From NCBI GenBank assembly GCA_945486445.1, contig CALYTD010000062.1:1-6801 (forward strand): a DNA stretch of 6,801 nt, written 5' to 3'. The position numbers and the translations under genes are program-made. Within the stretch, counting starts at the first letter, position 1. Each line of letters begins with the position of its first letter. Shown one piece after another: positions 1 to 6,539 of the stretch. A model generated the notes under the pieces. It was not told the origin of the DNA. It made no database searches and was given only the letters and a program-made list of their open reading frames with translations. Origin of the DNA: an uncultured Prevotellaceae bacterium. GTDB taxonomy: Bacteria; Bacteroidota; Bacteroidia; Bacteroidales; Bacteroidaceae.

Positions 1-57
1 GTAGGTATCAATGCGGTATGGTGCTATGGATGTTCTAAAAAAAAGGTTTGGCATCAT
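1..57 (-). CDS. Start of a glycosyltransferase-like gene, cut by the left edge
   Basis: Two consecutive in-frame ATG codons (55-57 and 52-54) open a reading frame that stays open for 19 codons to the window edge. It reads MMPNLFFRTSIAPYRIDTY. A short beta-strand (LFFRT) followed by an IAPYRxD motif is how many GT4-type glycosyltransferases begin: the first strand of the N-terminal Rossmann domain, then the loop and helix. The start lies 20 bases after the stop of the WecG-like gene on the same strand, so it continues the operon. Either ATG could be the true start, and no Shine-Dalgarno sequence helps decide. The family call rests on this short N-terminus alone and is an inference. That a gene starts here is more certain than what it encodes. 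The frame contains a T8 run (37-44) in codons 5 to 7. Confidence 0.62.
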   Translation of the reverse strand, partial: MMPNLFFRTSIAPYRIDTY

Positions 58-77
58 ATGATGTCGTTGTTGTATAG

Positions 78-824
78 TTAATGCCTACAATCCTCACGTG
101 TAGCGTTAACTTTCTTTTCTTTGCAGTATATGGCGGGATAATACCTAATTATGGTGCTCACTCGTTTGAACTGTTTGCGTGGCTCAGTAAAGAGTCTGAA
201 TATCCAGTTTAGGCGTGTCTCTCCTATCTTGAACTTGTAGTCTTTAAGTTCTCCGAGATAGAAGGAGAAGGCAGCGCCCACGCCAAGCATTACGCCGCGT
301 TGTAGATAGGGTTGTAACCTCTGCATGAAATATTCCTGTTTTGGTGCGCCGAGGCTTACCCATATCAGGTCAGCGTCTATTGCTGCTATCTGCTTTGAGA
401 TGCTGGCATAGTCAAAGTCTTCAACGGAGGCAAAGGGTAGGGGAATGTAGTGAAGATGGTCAGTGCTGCCGCTGAGTCTTTCTACTTTCTTCTTCACTTG
501 TATGTATTTCTCCTCTGTGTTTCCCAGAAGAATCTGTTTGAACTTCGTGTTGGTGATGTATTCTGAAAATATCTCTGGTCCGGTAAATGCTTTCAGTTTC
601 TTCTTGCGTAGGTGTGATGCCATTGACGCTATGGAACCTCCGTCGCAGGTATTGGCATAGGCCTCTTGCAACAATTTCAGAAAGGAGGGAGACTTATAGG
701 AGCGTGCCAGTGACGGCCCGTCAACTACGCAGATGTAACCCCTTACGTCCTTCTTCTTGCTTGCTGCTATCTTGTCTCGGAGTTTGTCGTGGTCAAACTC
801 CATGTCAAATCCAAATATTCTCAT
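78..824 (-). CDS. WecG/TagA/CpsF-family glycosyltransferase
   Basis: 248 residues, a normal length for this GT26 family. Members transfer a sugar (ManNAc, ManNAcA, glucose or others) onto an undecaprenyl-linked acceptor at the cytoplasmic face of the inner membrane, often as an early step in repeat-unit assembly. Visible signatures are VVDG at 33-36, TCDGG at 59-63, TGPEIF at 81-86, the highly conserved VSLGAPKQE at 156-164, GVGAAFSFYLGE at 181-192, and a C-terminal WIFRLFTEP segment (207-215) followed by a basic tail. By comparison with TagA, Asp61 is the probable catalytic base, which is an inference. The N-terminal motif differs from the TPN motif of classical TagA/WecG, and Ser187 stands where many relatives have Asp. 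The sugar donor cannot be predicted. The start at 824 gives a family-like N-terminus and lies 5 bases after the preceding stop. Confidence 0.92.
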   Translation of the reverse strand: MRIFGFDMEFDHDKLRDKIAASKKKDVRGYICVVDGPSLARSYKSPSFLKLLQEAYANTCDGGSIASMASHLRKKKLKAFTGPEIFSEYITNTKFKQILLGNTEEKYIQVKKKVERLSGSTDHLHYIPLPFASVEDFDYASISKQIAAIDADLIWVSLGAPKQEYFMQRLQPYLQRGVMLGVGAAFSFYLGELKDYKFKIGETRLNWIFRLFTEPRKQFKRVSTIIRYYPAIYCKEKKVNATREDCRH

Positions 825-829
825 AATGC

Positions 830-1900
830 TTATCGCTCGAAGTGTTTGTCAATTACAGTGCGCAGTGCCTTGATGAAGCCTTTGCCATATCTTAGGTCTG
901 GTTCGAGATAGTTGCCTTCTCCCCATTCGTTCCATGACTTTATCATTACGAAAGGTGACTGTGAGTTATGTTTCTTCATTTTGTTCAACAGCCTGTCCAC
1001 AAAATTTCCGAAGGCCTCTGGCGTGCTTCCGTAGAAGAGGTAGCCTCTCATGCCACTGCGTGGCGTGTGGTCCCATGAACATAGTATTTGGGGGGATATG
1101 CCAGGCTTGTCTTGATAGCAGGCCAGATAAGTGTTGGCATAGTCTTGGTATGGCATGATCTGTGGAGCAAGATGTAGTTTCAGCAGTAGCCATCCGAACC
1201 ATCGTTTCATGCTTTTCCTTACAAAGGTGTAATCCATGAATACTGTTGAGAAGCCCATGTCAAGTAATTGCTGTGCCTTGTCGTCCTTGAAGGTATGGGC
1301 GAAGAAGTGGAATCCTTCAAGTTCGTTTTCTTTTGCTAACTTGTTCCATGTGTTCATGAATTGCTGTACATCAGCAAAGCCGAAGGGGTCGTAAATTCCG
1401 AAGACGAGTTTGCCGTTGACGCGTTGGTAACGTTTGTCGCGGAAGGCGGGGAGCAGGTAGTTGAAGTGGGCTGTGTATTCTTCCGTCCCTCCGTATGTTT
1501 GTTCTATCAGCAGTTTGTCAGGTATGTCCTTGTTCCATGTCTTGGCATACCACGAGTGGTTTGCCCAGCTGAGGCAGAAGGGGAAGTCAGGGTCGCCGCT
1601 TTTTACTACTTCTTCAAACGGACGCTCCATCATTTTATGGCCGTTAAACCAGTAATGCCAGTAGCAGAAACAGTCCACCCCCGCTTCACGTGCCAGTTCT
1701 GCCTGTGCTTTACGAACCTCTGGTACGCGCAGGTCATAGAATCCCAGGTCGGCGGGAATATGTGGCTGATAATGGCCAGGAAAAAGTTTCTTTGCTTTTG
1801 CCACGTTAGTCCATTCTGTAAAGCCTTTGCCCCACCATTCGTCGTTCTCAGGGAATGGGTGATATTGTGGTAGATAGTATGCTAAGAATAATGGTTTCAT
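830..1900 (-). CDS. WbsX-like / GH99-like protein of polysaccharide locus
   Basis: 356 residues spanning the whole WbsX (Glyco_tran_WbsX) family, which is related in sequence to GH99 endo-mannosidase-type (beta/alpha)8 barrels. Motifs in order: YYLPQYHPFPEND at 8-20, WWGKGFTEWTNV at 22-33, the CFCYWHYWF region at 77-85, SWANHSWYAKTW at 111-122, LVFGIYDP at 165-172, SWDHTPR at 275-281, and SWNEWGEGNYLEPD at 322-335. The Glu residues of the last motif (325, 328 and 333) are the best candidates for catalytic acids, by analogy with GH99. There is no signal peptide or membrane segment, so it should act in the cytoplasm. Family members are nearly always found in O-antigen or capsule clusters and are usually annotated as glycosyltransferases, but the biochemical role is not settled. 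It may add, trim or quality-check a lipid-linked repeat unit. It starts 12 bases after the acyltransferase stop. Base composition is noticeably GC-richer than in the upstream genes. Confidence 0.9.
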   Translation of the reverse strand: MKPLFLAYYLPQYHPFPENDEWWGKGFTEWTNVAKAKKLFPGHYQPHIPADLGFYDLRVPEVRKAQAELAREAGVDCFCYWHYWFNGHKMMERPFEEVVKSGDPDFPFCLSWANHSWYAKTWNKDIPDKLLIEQTYGGTEEYTAHFNYLLPAFRDKRYQRVNGKLVFGIYDPFGFADVQQFMNTWNKLAKENELEGFHFFAHTFKDDKAQQLLDMGFSTVFMDYTFVRKSMKRWFGWLLLKLHLAPQIMPYQDYANTYLACYQDKPGISPQILCSWDHTPRSGMRGYLFYGSTPEAFGNFVDRLLNKMKKHNSQSPFVMIKSWNEWGEGNYLEPDLRYGKGFIKALRTVIDKHFER

Positions 1901-1912
1901 CTGTGATGGGTA

Positions 1913-2533
1913 TTATGGTTGTGAGTTCTTTATGATGTGTGCGGGGTTGCCACCTACAATGGTGTATGGTGGGACGTCTTTTGTTACGATAGCTCCTGCC
2001 GCTATGACTGCTCCTTCGCCAATTGTAACACCTGAGAGTATGATGGCGTTGTCGCCTATCCATACGTTGTCGTTGATTCGTATGCTGCCTTTTGATACTA
2101 TGTTTCTCAGTCGTGGGGCTTCTCTTAATGTGCCGATATCAGTGTTACCGTGGTTGTTGTCGCTGATGGTTACGTGTTTACCCGTGAGAAGATTGTTGCC
2201 TATCTCTATTCTTAGGTTGGCTGTAATGTGGTTTCCTGCGCCAAACCAGCAGTTGTCTCCTATAATTATCTCTGGTGAGGGATGCCCCGCCTGCTTGTTG
2301 GCATATAGGTAGAAGTAGTCGCCGAAACTTACTCCTTTGCCTAATGAGATACATTCAGGGTGCTCTATGTGTCCTATCTTGCCAAGATATACGTTGTCTG
2401 GGCAACGCTTGAATGAGTTGCGTAACCATAGAGAACGTATGATGTTGCAACGGGAACGGATATAGGCATACGCCCTATAAGGATATATTGCGTGGAGTAT
2501 TTTGAGAATGTATGCCAGGAGTTTTCGTGTCAT
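1913..2533 (-). CDS. Hexapeptide-repeat O-/N-acyltransferase (left-handed beta-helix)
   Basis: 206 residues. It probably transfers an acetyl group from acetyl-CoA to a sugar of the repeat unit or its precursor, as a trimeric left-handed beta-helix enzyme in the cytoplasm. Hexapeptide repeats are visible from about residue 60 to 185, for example [10 protein letters not shown] (62-71), [12 protein letters not shown] (89-100), [18 protein letters not shown] (151-168) and [15 protein letters not shown] (169-183). His128 in the SDNNHG loop is the likely catalytic base. The end matches the typical [15 protein letters not shown] closure (187-201) of the NodL/maltose acetyltransferase-like group. The first 45 or so residues precede the helix and are basic and aromatic, which is common in polysaccharide-locus members. 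It starts 1 base after the GT4 stop, so translation is probably coupled. The acyl donor and target sugar are not readable. An unusual acyl group such as formyl is possible but not indicated. Confidence 0.9.
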   Translation of the reverse strand: MTRKLLAYILKILHAIYPYRAYAYIRSRCNIIRSLWLRNSFKRCPDNVYLGKIGHIEHPECISLGKGVSFGDYFYLYANKQAGHPSPEIIIGDNCWFGAGNHITANLRIEIGNNLLTGKHVTISDNNHGNTDIGTLREAPRLRNIVSKGSIRINDNVWIGDNAIILSGVTIGEGAVIAAGAIVTKDVPPYTIVGGNPAHIIKNSQP

Positions 2534-2534
2534 C

Positions 2535-3707
2535 TCATTTCTTGTTTGTTATGGACTTGTAGAGGTTCAGTGTTGATTGAATATTATTCTCAAAAGAGTA
2601 TAGTCTGCATACGGTACTATATGCGTTTCTTCTCATTGCGTTAAGGTCTTGTTCCTCGCTCTTATGTACAGTGATTAGGCATTGTGCCAGTTCTTGCAGT
2701 GTGTTATAAGGGAAACCTATGTTCTGTCCTGTTTCGGAGCGTCCGTTCTCAAATTGTTCTTTCGTTCCCCCTGTGTTGTGACCAATCACTATACAACCGT
2801 GTGACATTGCTTCTGGCATACATCTCCCGAATCCTTCGTATTCTGATGGAATGATGATGGCTTTTGCTCCTTCGTAGTATCTGGGCATGTCACTTTGTTT
2901 TCCAAGGAAGGAGATGAGGCCTTGCATGTTGTTGAAGCGGACATATTCTTCTATTTTGTTCATATATGTATAGTCAAATACCTCTCCCACAACTTTCAAT
3001 GGCATGGCAGTTGGGGTAGAATCTACGTATGCTTTATATGCGGTTATCAGTTTTAGAAGTCCTTTGGTGGGTTCTATCCTTCCTGCATAGAGAAAATAAT
3101 CGCGTGGCGTGGTGAAGGGCTGTAGTCCGTTCTCTTCTTGTATTATGCCGTTGTATATTACTGTTGACATCCTGTGTTGTGACAATCCGTGATGCAGTTG
3201 TATGTCTTTTGTTATGCAGATGGAATAAACATTGTCTGACCTGAGATATTTATGGAAAGCGGTGTTTGAGGGGAAATATCTTAGGCCGAAATCCTTGTCG
3301 CCGTATTCCCTGATGTGATATATGTGTGGAATGTTACGTTTGGTAGCGATGTATCGTCCTAATGCGGTAATGGTATTGTTGCTATGGACAATGTCTATGT
3401 GTCGTTGTTTGAGCGTGGCGTACAGCCTCTTGCAGGCGTTGTGATCTACCCACAACCTTCCCAGCTGGCGTGGTATGTAGAGTATGGTTTGCTTAAATGT
3501 CTTTGCACCAGTCCATGTGCATCCTTTGGAGGGTATGATAATGACTTCCGCCCCCATGTGGCGCAGGGTGGAGGTAATGCCGTTTTCATCAGGAACAACC
3601 ACAATGGCCTTGACGCCTGCCTTAAGAACTCCTTGCAGCAGAACGAGAAATGATTTTGTTGCTCCTCCGAAGGGATCGGTGGATATGAGAATATATAATA
3701 TTGTCAT
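2535..3707 (-). CDS. GT4-type (GT-B fold) glycosyltransferase
   Basis: 390 residues, a full-length retaining glycosyltransferase with two Rossmann-like domains. The N-terminal domain (about 1-185) opens with [19 protein letters not shown], carrying the glycine pair that contacts the donor or acceptor in GT4 enzymes. It contains IVHSNN (106-111) and IYHIRE (129-134). The C-terminal domain starts near YNGI (185-188), then shows [11 protein letters not shown] (206-216), with Arg210 and Lys215 as the expected phosphate-binding residues. The donor-site E-x7-E motif runs from Glu291 to Glu299 in [13 protein letters not shown], followed by GHNTGGTKE (309-317). It would transfer a sugar from a nucleotide donor to the growing undecaprenyl-linked repeat unit on the cytoplasmic face. 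The start codon overlaps the wzx stop in an ATGA arrangement, which points to coupled translation. Donor and linkage are unknown. Confidence 0.93.
   Translation of the reverse strand: MTILYILISTDPFGGATKSFLVLLQGVLKAGVKAIVVVPDENGITSTLRHMGAEVIIIPSKGCTWTGAKTFKQTILYIPRQLGRLWVDHNACKRLYATLKQRHIDIVHSNNTITALGRYIATKRNIPHIYHIREYGDKDFGLRYFPSNTAFHKYLRSDNVYSICITKDIQLHHGLSQHRMSTVIYNGIIQEENGLQPFTTPRDYFLYAGRIEPTKGLLKLITAYKAYVDSTPTAMPLKVVGEVFDYTYMNKIEEYVRFNNMQGLISFLGKQSDMPRYYEGAKAIIIPSEYEGFGRCMPEAMSHGCIVIGHNTGGTKEQFENGRSETGQNIGFPYNTLQELAQCLITVHKSEEQDLNAMRRNAYSTVCRLYSFENNIQSTLNLYKSITNKK
3704..3707 (-). other. ATGA stop/start junction between wzx and the GT4 gene
   Basis: On the minus strand the four bases read ATGA, giving the glycosyltransferase start (ATG) and the wzx stop (TGA) in overlapping frames. 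This is a classic arrangement for translational coupling by ribosome re-initiation. It supports both the chosen start of the downstream gene and co-transcription of the two. Confidence 0.85.
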
Positions 3708-5257
3708 TGCGTTTTATCCTTTCTGTGAAGACGTTTCTGTATCTTGGTCTTGACGTAACATCTTTCTTCTGTCTTTAAGCCTAATAGCCATATTATGCTT
3801 GTTGTGGCTATGGTTATGAGGGTACATTCCAAAAGGAATATACAGAAGTTGTTGTAGCTTATGATGTCGTGTAGATATGTTGATACGTAATATGACGCTA
3901 TTATTACGATACAACATCTTATGACTACGTCTTTGGTATATGTGTAGTAACTGTATTTGCTGACTAATCCTTTTAGAATTATTATTCTCATTGCAGCTGA
4001 CATAGCGGTCATAACCAACGAAGGTACTAATGCGTAGATAAGACTTTCTGTTATCCACAGGACTGCGGTGGTCAGTGCTATCTCGATGATTACTAACGTG
4101 AATATCCATATCTGGAACTTCTTTATCTTACCTGTTGCCTGTATTGCTACGGTGATAGGTTGTGACATAGAGTATATCAATGCTGTACCTAAAATGAAAT
4201 ACATGAACAGAGATGTGTTGGTTGGTACTTCTTCTAACCATAGGGATAGGACGTAGTCAATGTTTACTGCAAGTGGTATGGAAATGATTGTCAGCATATA
4301 AAACGAAACTCTGCAACCCATATATACCAATGAGGAACTCTCTGTTATGTTGCCAGCAGCGTACGTCTTGGTAATTTGTGGATTTATTGCCATGGTGATG
4401 TTTGTTGCAAAAGTGCTTATTATTCCGCTCACTTGCGTTGCTATGCCTCTTGCAGCATTGATGACTGGAGTTTGGAAAAAGAGATTCAGTATTATGTTAT
4501 TCCCTTGGTCGCGACAGGTGATGCCGAGATTGCCAAGTAGGCTCCACCCCGCAAAGGTAAGAATTTTACGTGTTATCTCCTTGTTATATGTGCGATGGCT
4601 CTTACATTCAGGGAGTTTCTTGTTGCAGTATATTATGTAGATGTATCTTATAAGGGATTGCACTGCTAGCATCAGTATGGCATACAATACCAGTTTGTCG
4701 TATGAGATGACAAGAAGTATGTATATTATAAGGAGTTTTAATACAGCTTCGAGTATGCTGACGTATGCAAAGAAGTCCATGTGCTCATGGGCGATAATGG
4801 CACTGTTATATGGAATACTCAGTACAGACACCGCACAGGTGAGCAATGAGCATTGATAAACCCAGTTCGCTGCAACCATGCGCTCTGCTGGAATGCTGAG
4901 GAGGTGGTTCACTAAATATAATCCTATGAATTCGCCTATTATGATAATGGCGATAGCCAGAATAAGGTGTGCGTACCATGATGCCCAGAAGGTGTTGTTG
5001 ATAGTATCTTCTTCGTTTCTTCCAAGTGCGTAGGAGAGGAAGCGTTGTGAGGCTTGTAACATACCAGAGTTGAGAAAACTAAGTAGTACTACGATACCTC
5101 CTACGAGCGAGTATATACCGAAGTCTGTGTCACCAAGCACACTAAGGACAATGCGGCTGGCGTATAAGCCAACTGCTATAGTGACAATCATTCTTGCGTA
5201 CAAGAATAGTGTGTTTGTCATTACTGTGGTTTTATTGTTCTTCTGTGCCGTGGTCAT
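3704..5257 (-). CDS. wzx: Wzx-family polysaccharide flippase (repeat-unit exporter)
   Basis: 517 residues of mostly hydrophobic sequence with about 12 to 14 membrane segments, the MOP-superfamily layout of Wzx/RfbX exporters. The N-terminal block is characteristic of Bacteroidales polysaccharide flippases: NTLFLYARMIVTI (15-27), LYASRIVLSVLGDTDFGIYSLVGG (31-54) and FLNSGMLQASQRFLSYALG (61-79). The second half carries FAGWSLLGNLG (235-245) and the INAARGIATQV stretch (266-276), also typical. Its role is to flip the undecaprenyl-diphosphate-linked repeat unit from the cytoplasmic to the periplasmic face. Basic residues at the C-terminus (about 501-514) suggest a cytoplasmic tail. The start at 5257 overlaps the preceding polymerase gene by 26 bases. 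A second in-frame ATG at 5221 (residue 13) lies beyond that gene's stop. The longer form is preferred because relatives have about 10 residues ahead of the NTLFLY block, but this is not certain. Confidence 0.95.
   Translation of the reverse strand: MTTAQKNNKTTVMTNTLFLYARMIVTIAVGLYASRIVLSVLGDTDFGIYSLVGGIVVLLSFLNSGMLQASQRFLSYALGRNEEDTINNTFWASWYAHLILAIAIIIIGEFIGLYLVNHLLSIPAERMVAANWVYQCSLLTCAVSVLSIPYNSAIIAHEHMDFFAYVSILEAVLKLLIIYILLVISYDKLVLYAILMLAVQSLIRYIYIIYCNKKLPECKSHRTYNKEITRKILTFAGWSLLGNLGITCRDQGNNIILNLFFQTPVINAARGIATQVSGIISTFATNITMAINPQITKTYAAGNITESSSLVYMGCRVSFYMLTIISIPLAVNIDYVLSLWLEEVPTNTSLFMYFILGTALIYSMSQPITVAIQATGKIKKFQIWIFTLVIIEIALTTAVLWITESLIYALVPSLVMTAMSAAMRIIILKGLVSKYSYYTYTKDVVIRCCIVIIASYYVSTYLHDIISYNNFCIFLLECTLITIATTSIIWLLGLKTEERCYVKTKIQKRLHRKDKTQ
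5232..5257 (-). other. 26-base wzy/wzx coding overlap
   Basis: The last codons of the polymerase (NDHGTEEQ and stop at 5232-5234) and the first codons of wzx (start at 5255-5257) share 26 bases in different frames. This is the only long overlap in the operon. If wzx instead starts at the ATG at 5219-5221, the genes are separated by 10 bases and the overlap disappears. Both candidate starts have A-rich upstream sequence without a clear Shine-Dalgarno motif. Confidence 0.65.
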
Positions 5258-6536
5258 TAGGCTCGTCTGGTAAGGTGTGTTCCTTATACTGTGATATGTC
5301 TAATTGGGATATTAGGAAATAAGGGAATAGGAAGGCGAACATCATAGGGTAGCCTCTTATCCAGAAGTTTGTCAGTGACAGTATATAGGCTGCGGTAATG
5401 GCGCGTTTGTCTGTACCGCTTCTAAATGCGAAGTAATAGAATGTCAGGAATAGTAGCAGGCCTATTATGCCATAGTCGTATATATATACACGGTATCCAG
5501 AGTTTCCCCAACTTGAAAGATCCATCTCCCTGCCGAACAGTATGTCAGAACTATCAATGAAACTGTCGAACTCTTTCTTGAAATCTTCTGATACACGGTT
5601 GTTTCCCTCAAAGTCATCGCCAGAATCATTCATCTCCAGTCGCATGACAATGAGTGTGTTGAGCATATTGTCACCACCTTTATATATAAAGGTGGCTCCT
5701 ACTACTATTATTATGGAGGATACAAGGATTATGAGTTTCGCTATAATCTTTCTTCTGAGTAGCCATAACCTTAGAAATATCAGTATTACTCCAAGGCAAT
5801 AGGCTGCGAGAGAGAATGATAAGAGTAGTGCGATGATGAGTACCGTGTTATACCAGGTTTTCCATTTCCCTATCTGTGTAGCGAGTAGCATCACGATGGT
5901 TGTTCCCATGTGTCCAGGTTCCAGAAATACAGAATGGAAGCGTGGGAGTAATAACTGACTCCACAACTCACGGTCATCCAGAAGGAAGAACATGTAGTTG
6001 GTGTAAGAGTAGTTCCCGAATGTGACGGCGGTATTGGGAAGGTTAAACCCAAGTACGTATAGCAGGAATGTGGAGATTGATATGATGAGGAATCCTGCAA
6101 GGCCTTTACATATACAGGTCATCGCCTTTTGTACTGATGCTTTGTCAATGCTGAACAGACAGTAGTAACAGAAAATCGTACATGTGGCAACTATATATGG
6201 TATGACATTTTGGTCGTTTACAATACACTGATAATACTGTAATGTCAGACTCAGTATTGTGGGTAGGAAGAAGTCTGGACGAGTGAATAGTGGGTGTGGT
6301 GTGTTGTAGGAAAATAGTAACGCTCCGAGAAAGAAAGGAACGGTTAATATGGGGTAGAAAACGCCTAATGGCCATAGATACATAACGTAGATAGATGCGA
6401 AAACATTGATGGCAATTCCTATGGTGAAGAGCCAGAATGAGGTGTTGCGCTTGTTCAGAATCAGAAGGCTAGGGATATGAATATATCTTAACCTTCTGAT
6501 TTTATTGATATTTATGTATCTTAGTTTTTCTAACAT
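5232..6536 (-). CDS. wzy: Wzy-like O-antigen/capsule polymerase
   Basis: 434 residues with about 10 to 12 hydrophobic membrane segments, for example near 33-55, 58-76, 112-130, 145-165, 229-258, 264-286, 354-372 and 396-412. Two likely periplasmic loops stand out. The first ends in RFHSVFLEPGHMG (199-211), an R-to-EPGH motif seen in many Bacteroidetes O-antigen polymerase-like proteins. The second is large and charged (about 287-353) and contains NNRVSEDFKKEF (312-323) and ILFGRE (332-337), which resembles the R/LFG loop of the Wzy/WaaL superfamily. Wzy joins repeat units in the periplasm by transfer from one undecaprenyl diphosphate to another. The call rests on topology, motifs and position between a Wzz-like gene and wzx, because Wzy proteins are poorly conserved. 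An O-antigen ligase is the main alternative, but ligases rarely sit here. It starts 3 bases after the Wzz stop. Confidence 0.82.
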   Translation of the reverse strand: MLEKLRYININKIRRLRYIHIPSLLILNKRNTSFWLFTIGIAINVFASIYVMYLWPLGVFYPILTVPFFLGALLFSYNTPHPLFTRPDFFLPTILSLTLQYYQCIVNDQNVIPYIVATCTIFCYYCLFSIDKASVQKAMTCICKGLAGFLIISISTFLLYVLGFNLPNTAVTFGNYSYTNYMFFLLDDRELWSQLLLPRFHSVFLEPGHMGTTIVMLLATQIGKWKTWYNTVLIIALLLSFSLAAYCLGVILIFLRLWLLRRKIIAKLIILVSSIIIVVGATFIYKGGDNMLNTLIVMRLEMNDSGDDFEGNNRVSEDFKKEFDSFIDSSDILFGREMDLSSWGNSGYRVYIYDYGIIGLLLFLTFYYFAFRSGTDKRAITAAYILSLTNFWIRGYPMMFAFLFPYFLISQLDISQYKEHTLPDEPNDHGTEEQ

Positions 6537-6539
6537 TTA

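Noticed and set aside
37..63. Possible rho-independent terminator: the 12-base palindrome CATCATATGATG followed, on the minus strand, by a T8 run.
   Set aside because: The palindrome is AT-rich, allows only about 4 pairs with a loop, and is separated from the T-run by 7 bases. Both parts are explained by the tandem ATG start and the LFF codons of the next gene.
1090..1095. G6 run (C6 on the coding strand) in the WbsX-like gene as a possible phase-variation tract.
   Set aside because: Six bases is short for slippage and the run is explained by Ser-Pro-Gln codons. The frame is intact on both sides.
966..1202. Open frame of 78 codons on the minus strand inside the WbsX-like gene.
   Set aside because: It is an alternate frame of a well-supported gene. 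Its composition (many Cys, His, Arg) shows no recognisable domain and it has no independent start signal.
1361..1873. Open frame of 170 codons on the plus strand.
   Set aside because: It lies wholly antisense to the WbsX-like gene, whose conserved motifs fix the coding frame. The plus-strand product resembles no family.
3714..4109. Open frame of 131 codons on the minus strand within wzx.
   Set aside because: It is a shifted frame over the 3' part of wzx, rich in His, Arg and Ser as expected from out-of-frame reading. The flippase reading is continuous and family-like through this region.
5478..5490. TATATATATACA stretch as a possible promoter element.
   Set aside because: It lies inside the polymerase gene and encodes part of the YRVYIYDYG segment. 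Nothing around it resembles a Bacteroidetes promoter pair serving a nearby start.
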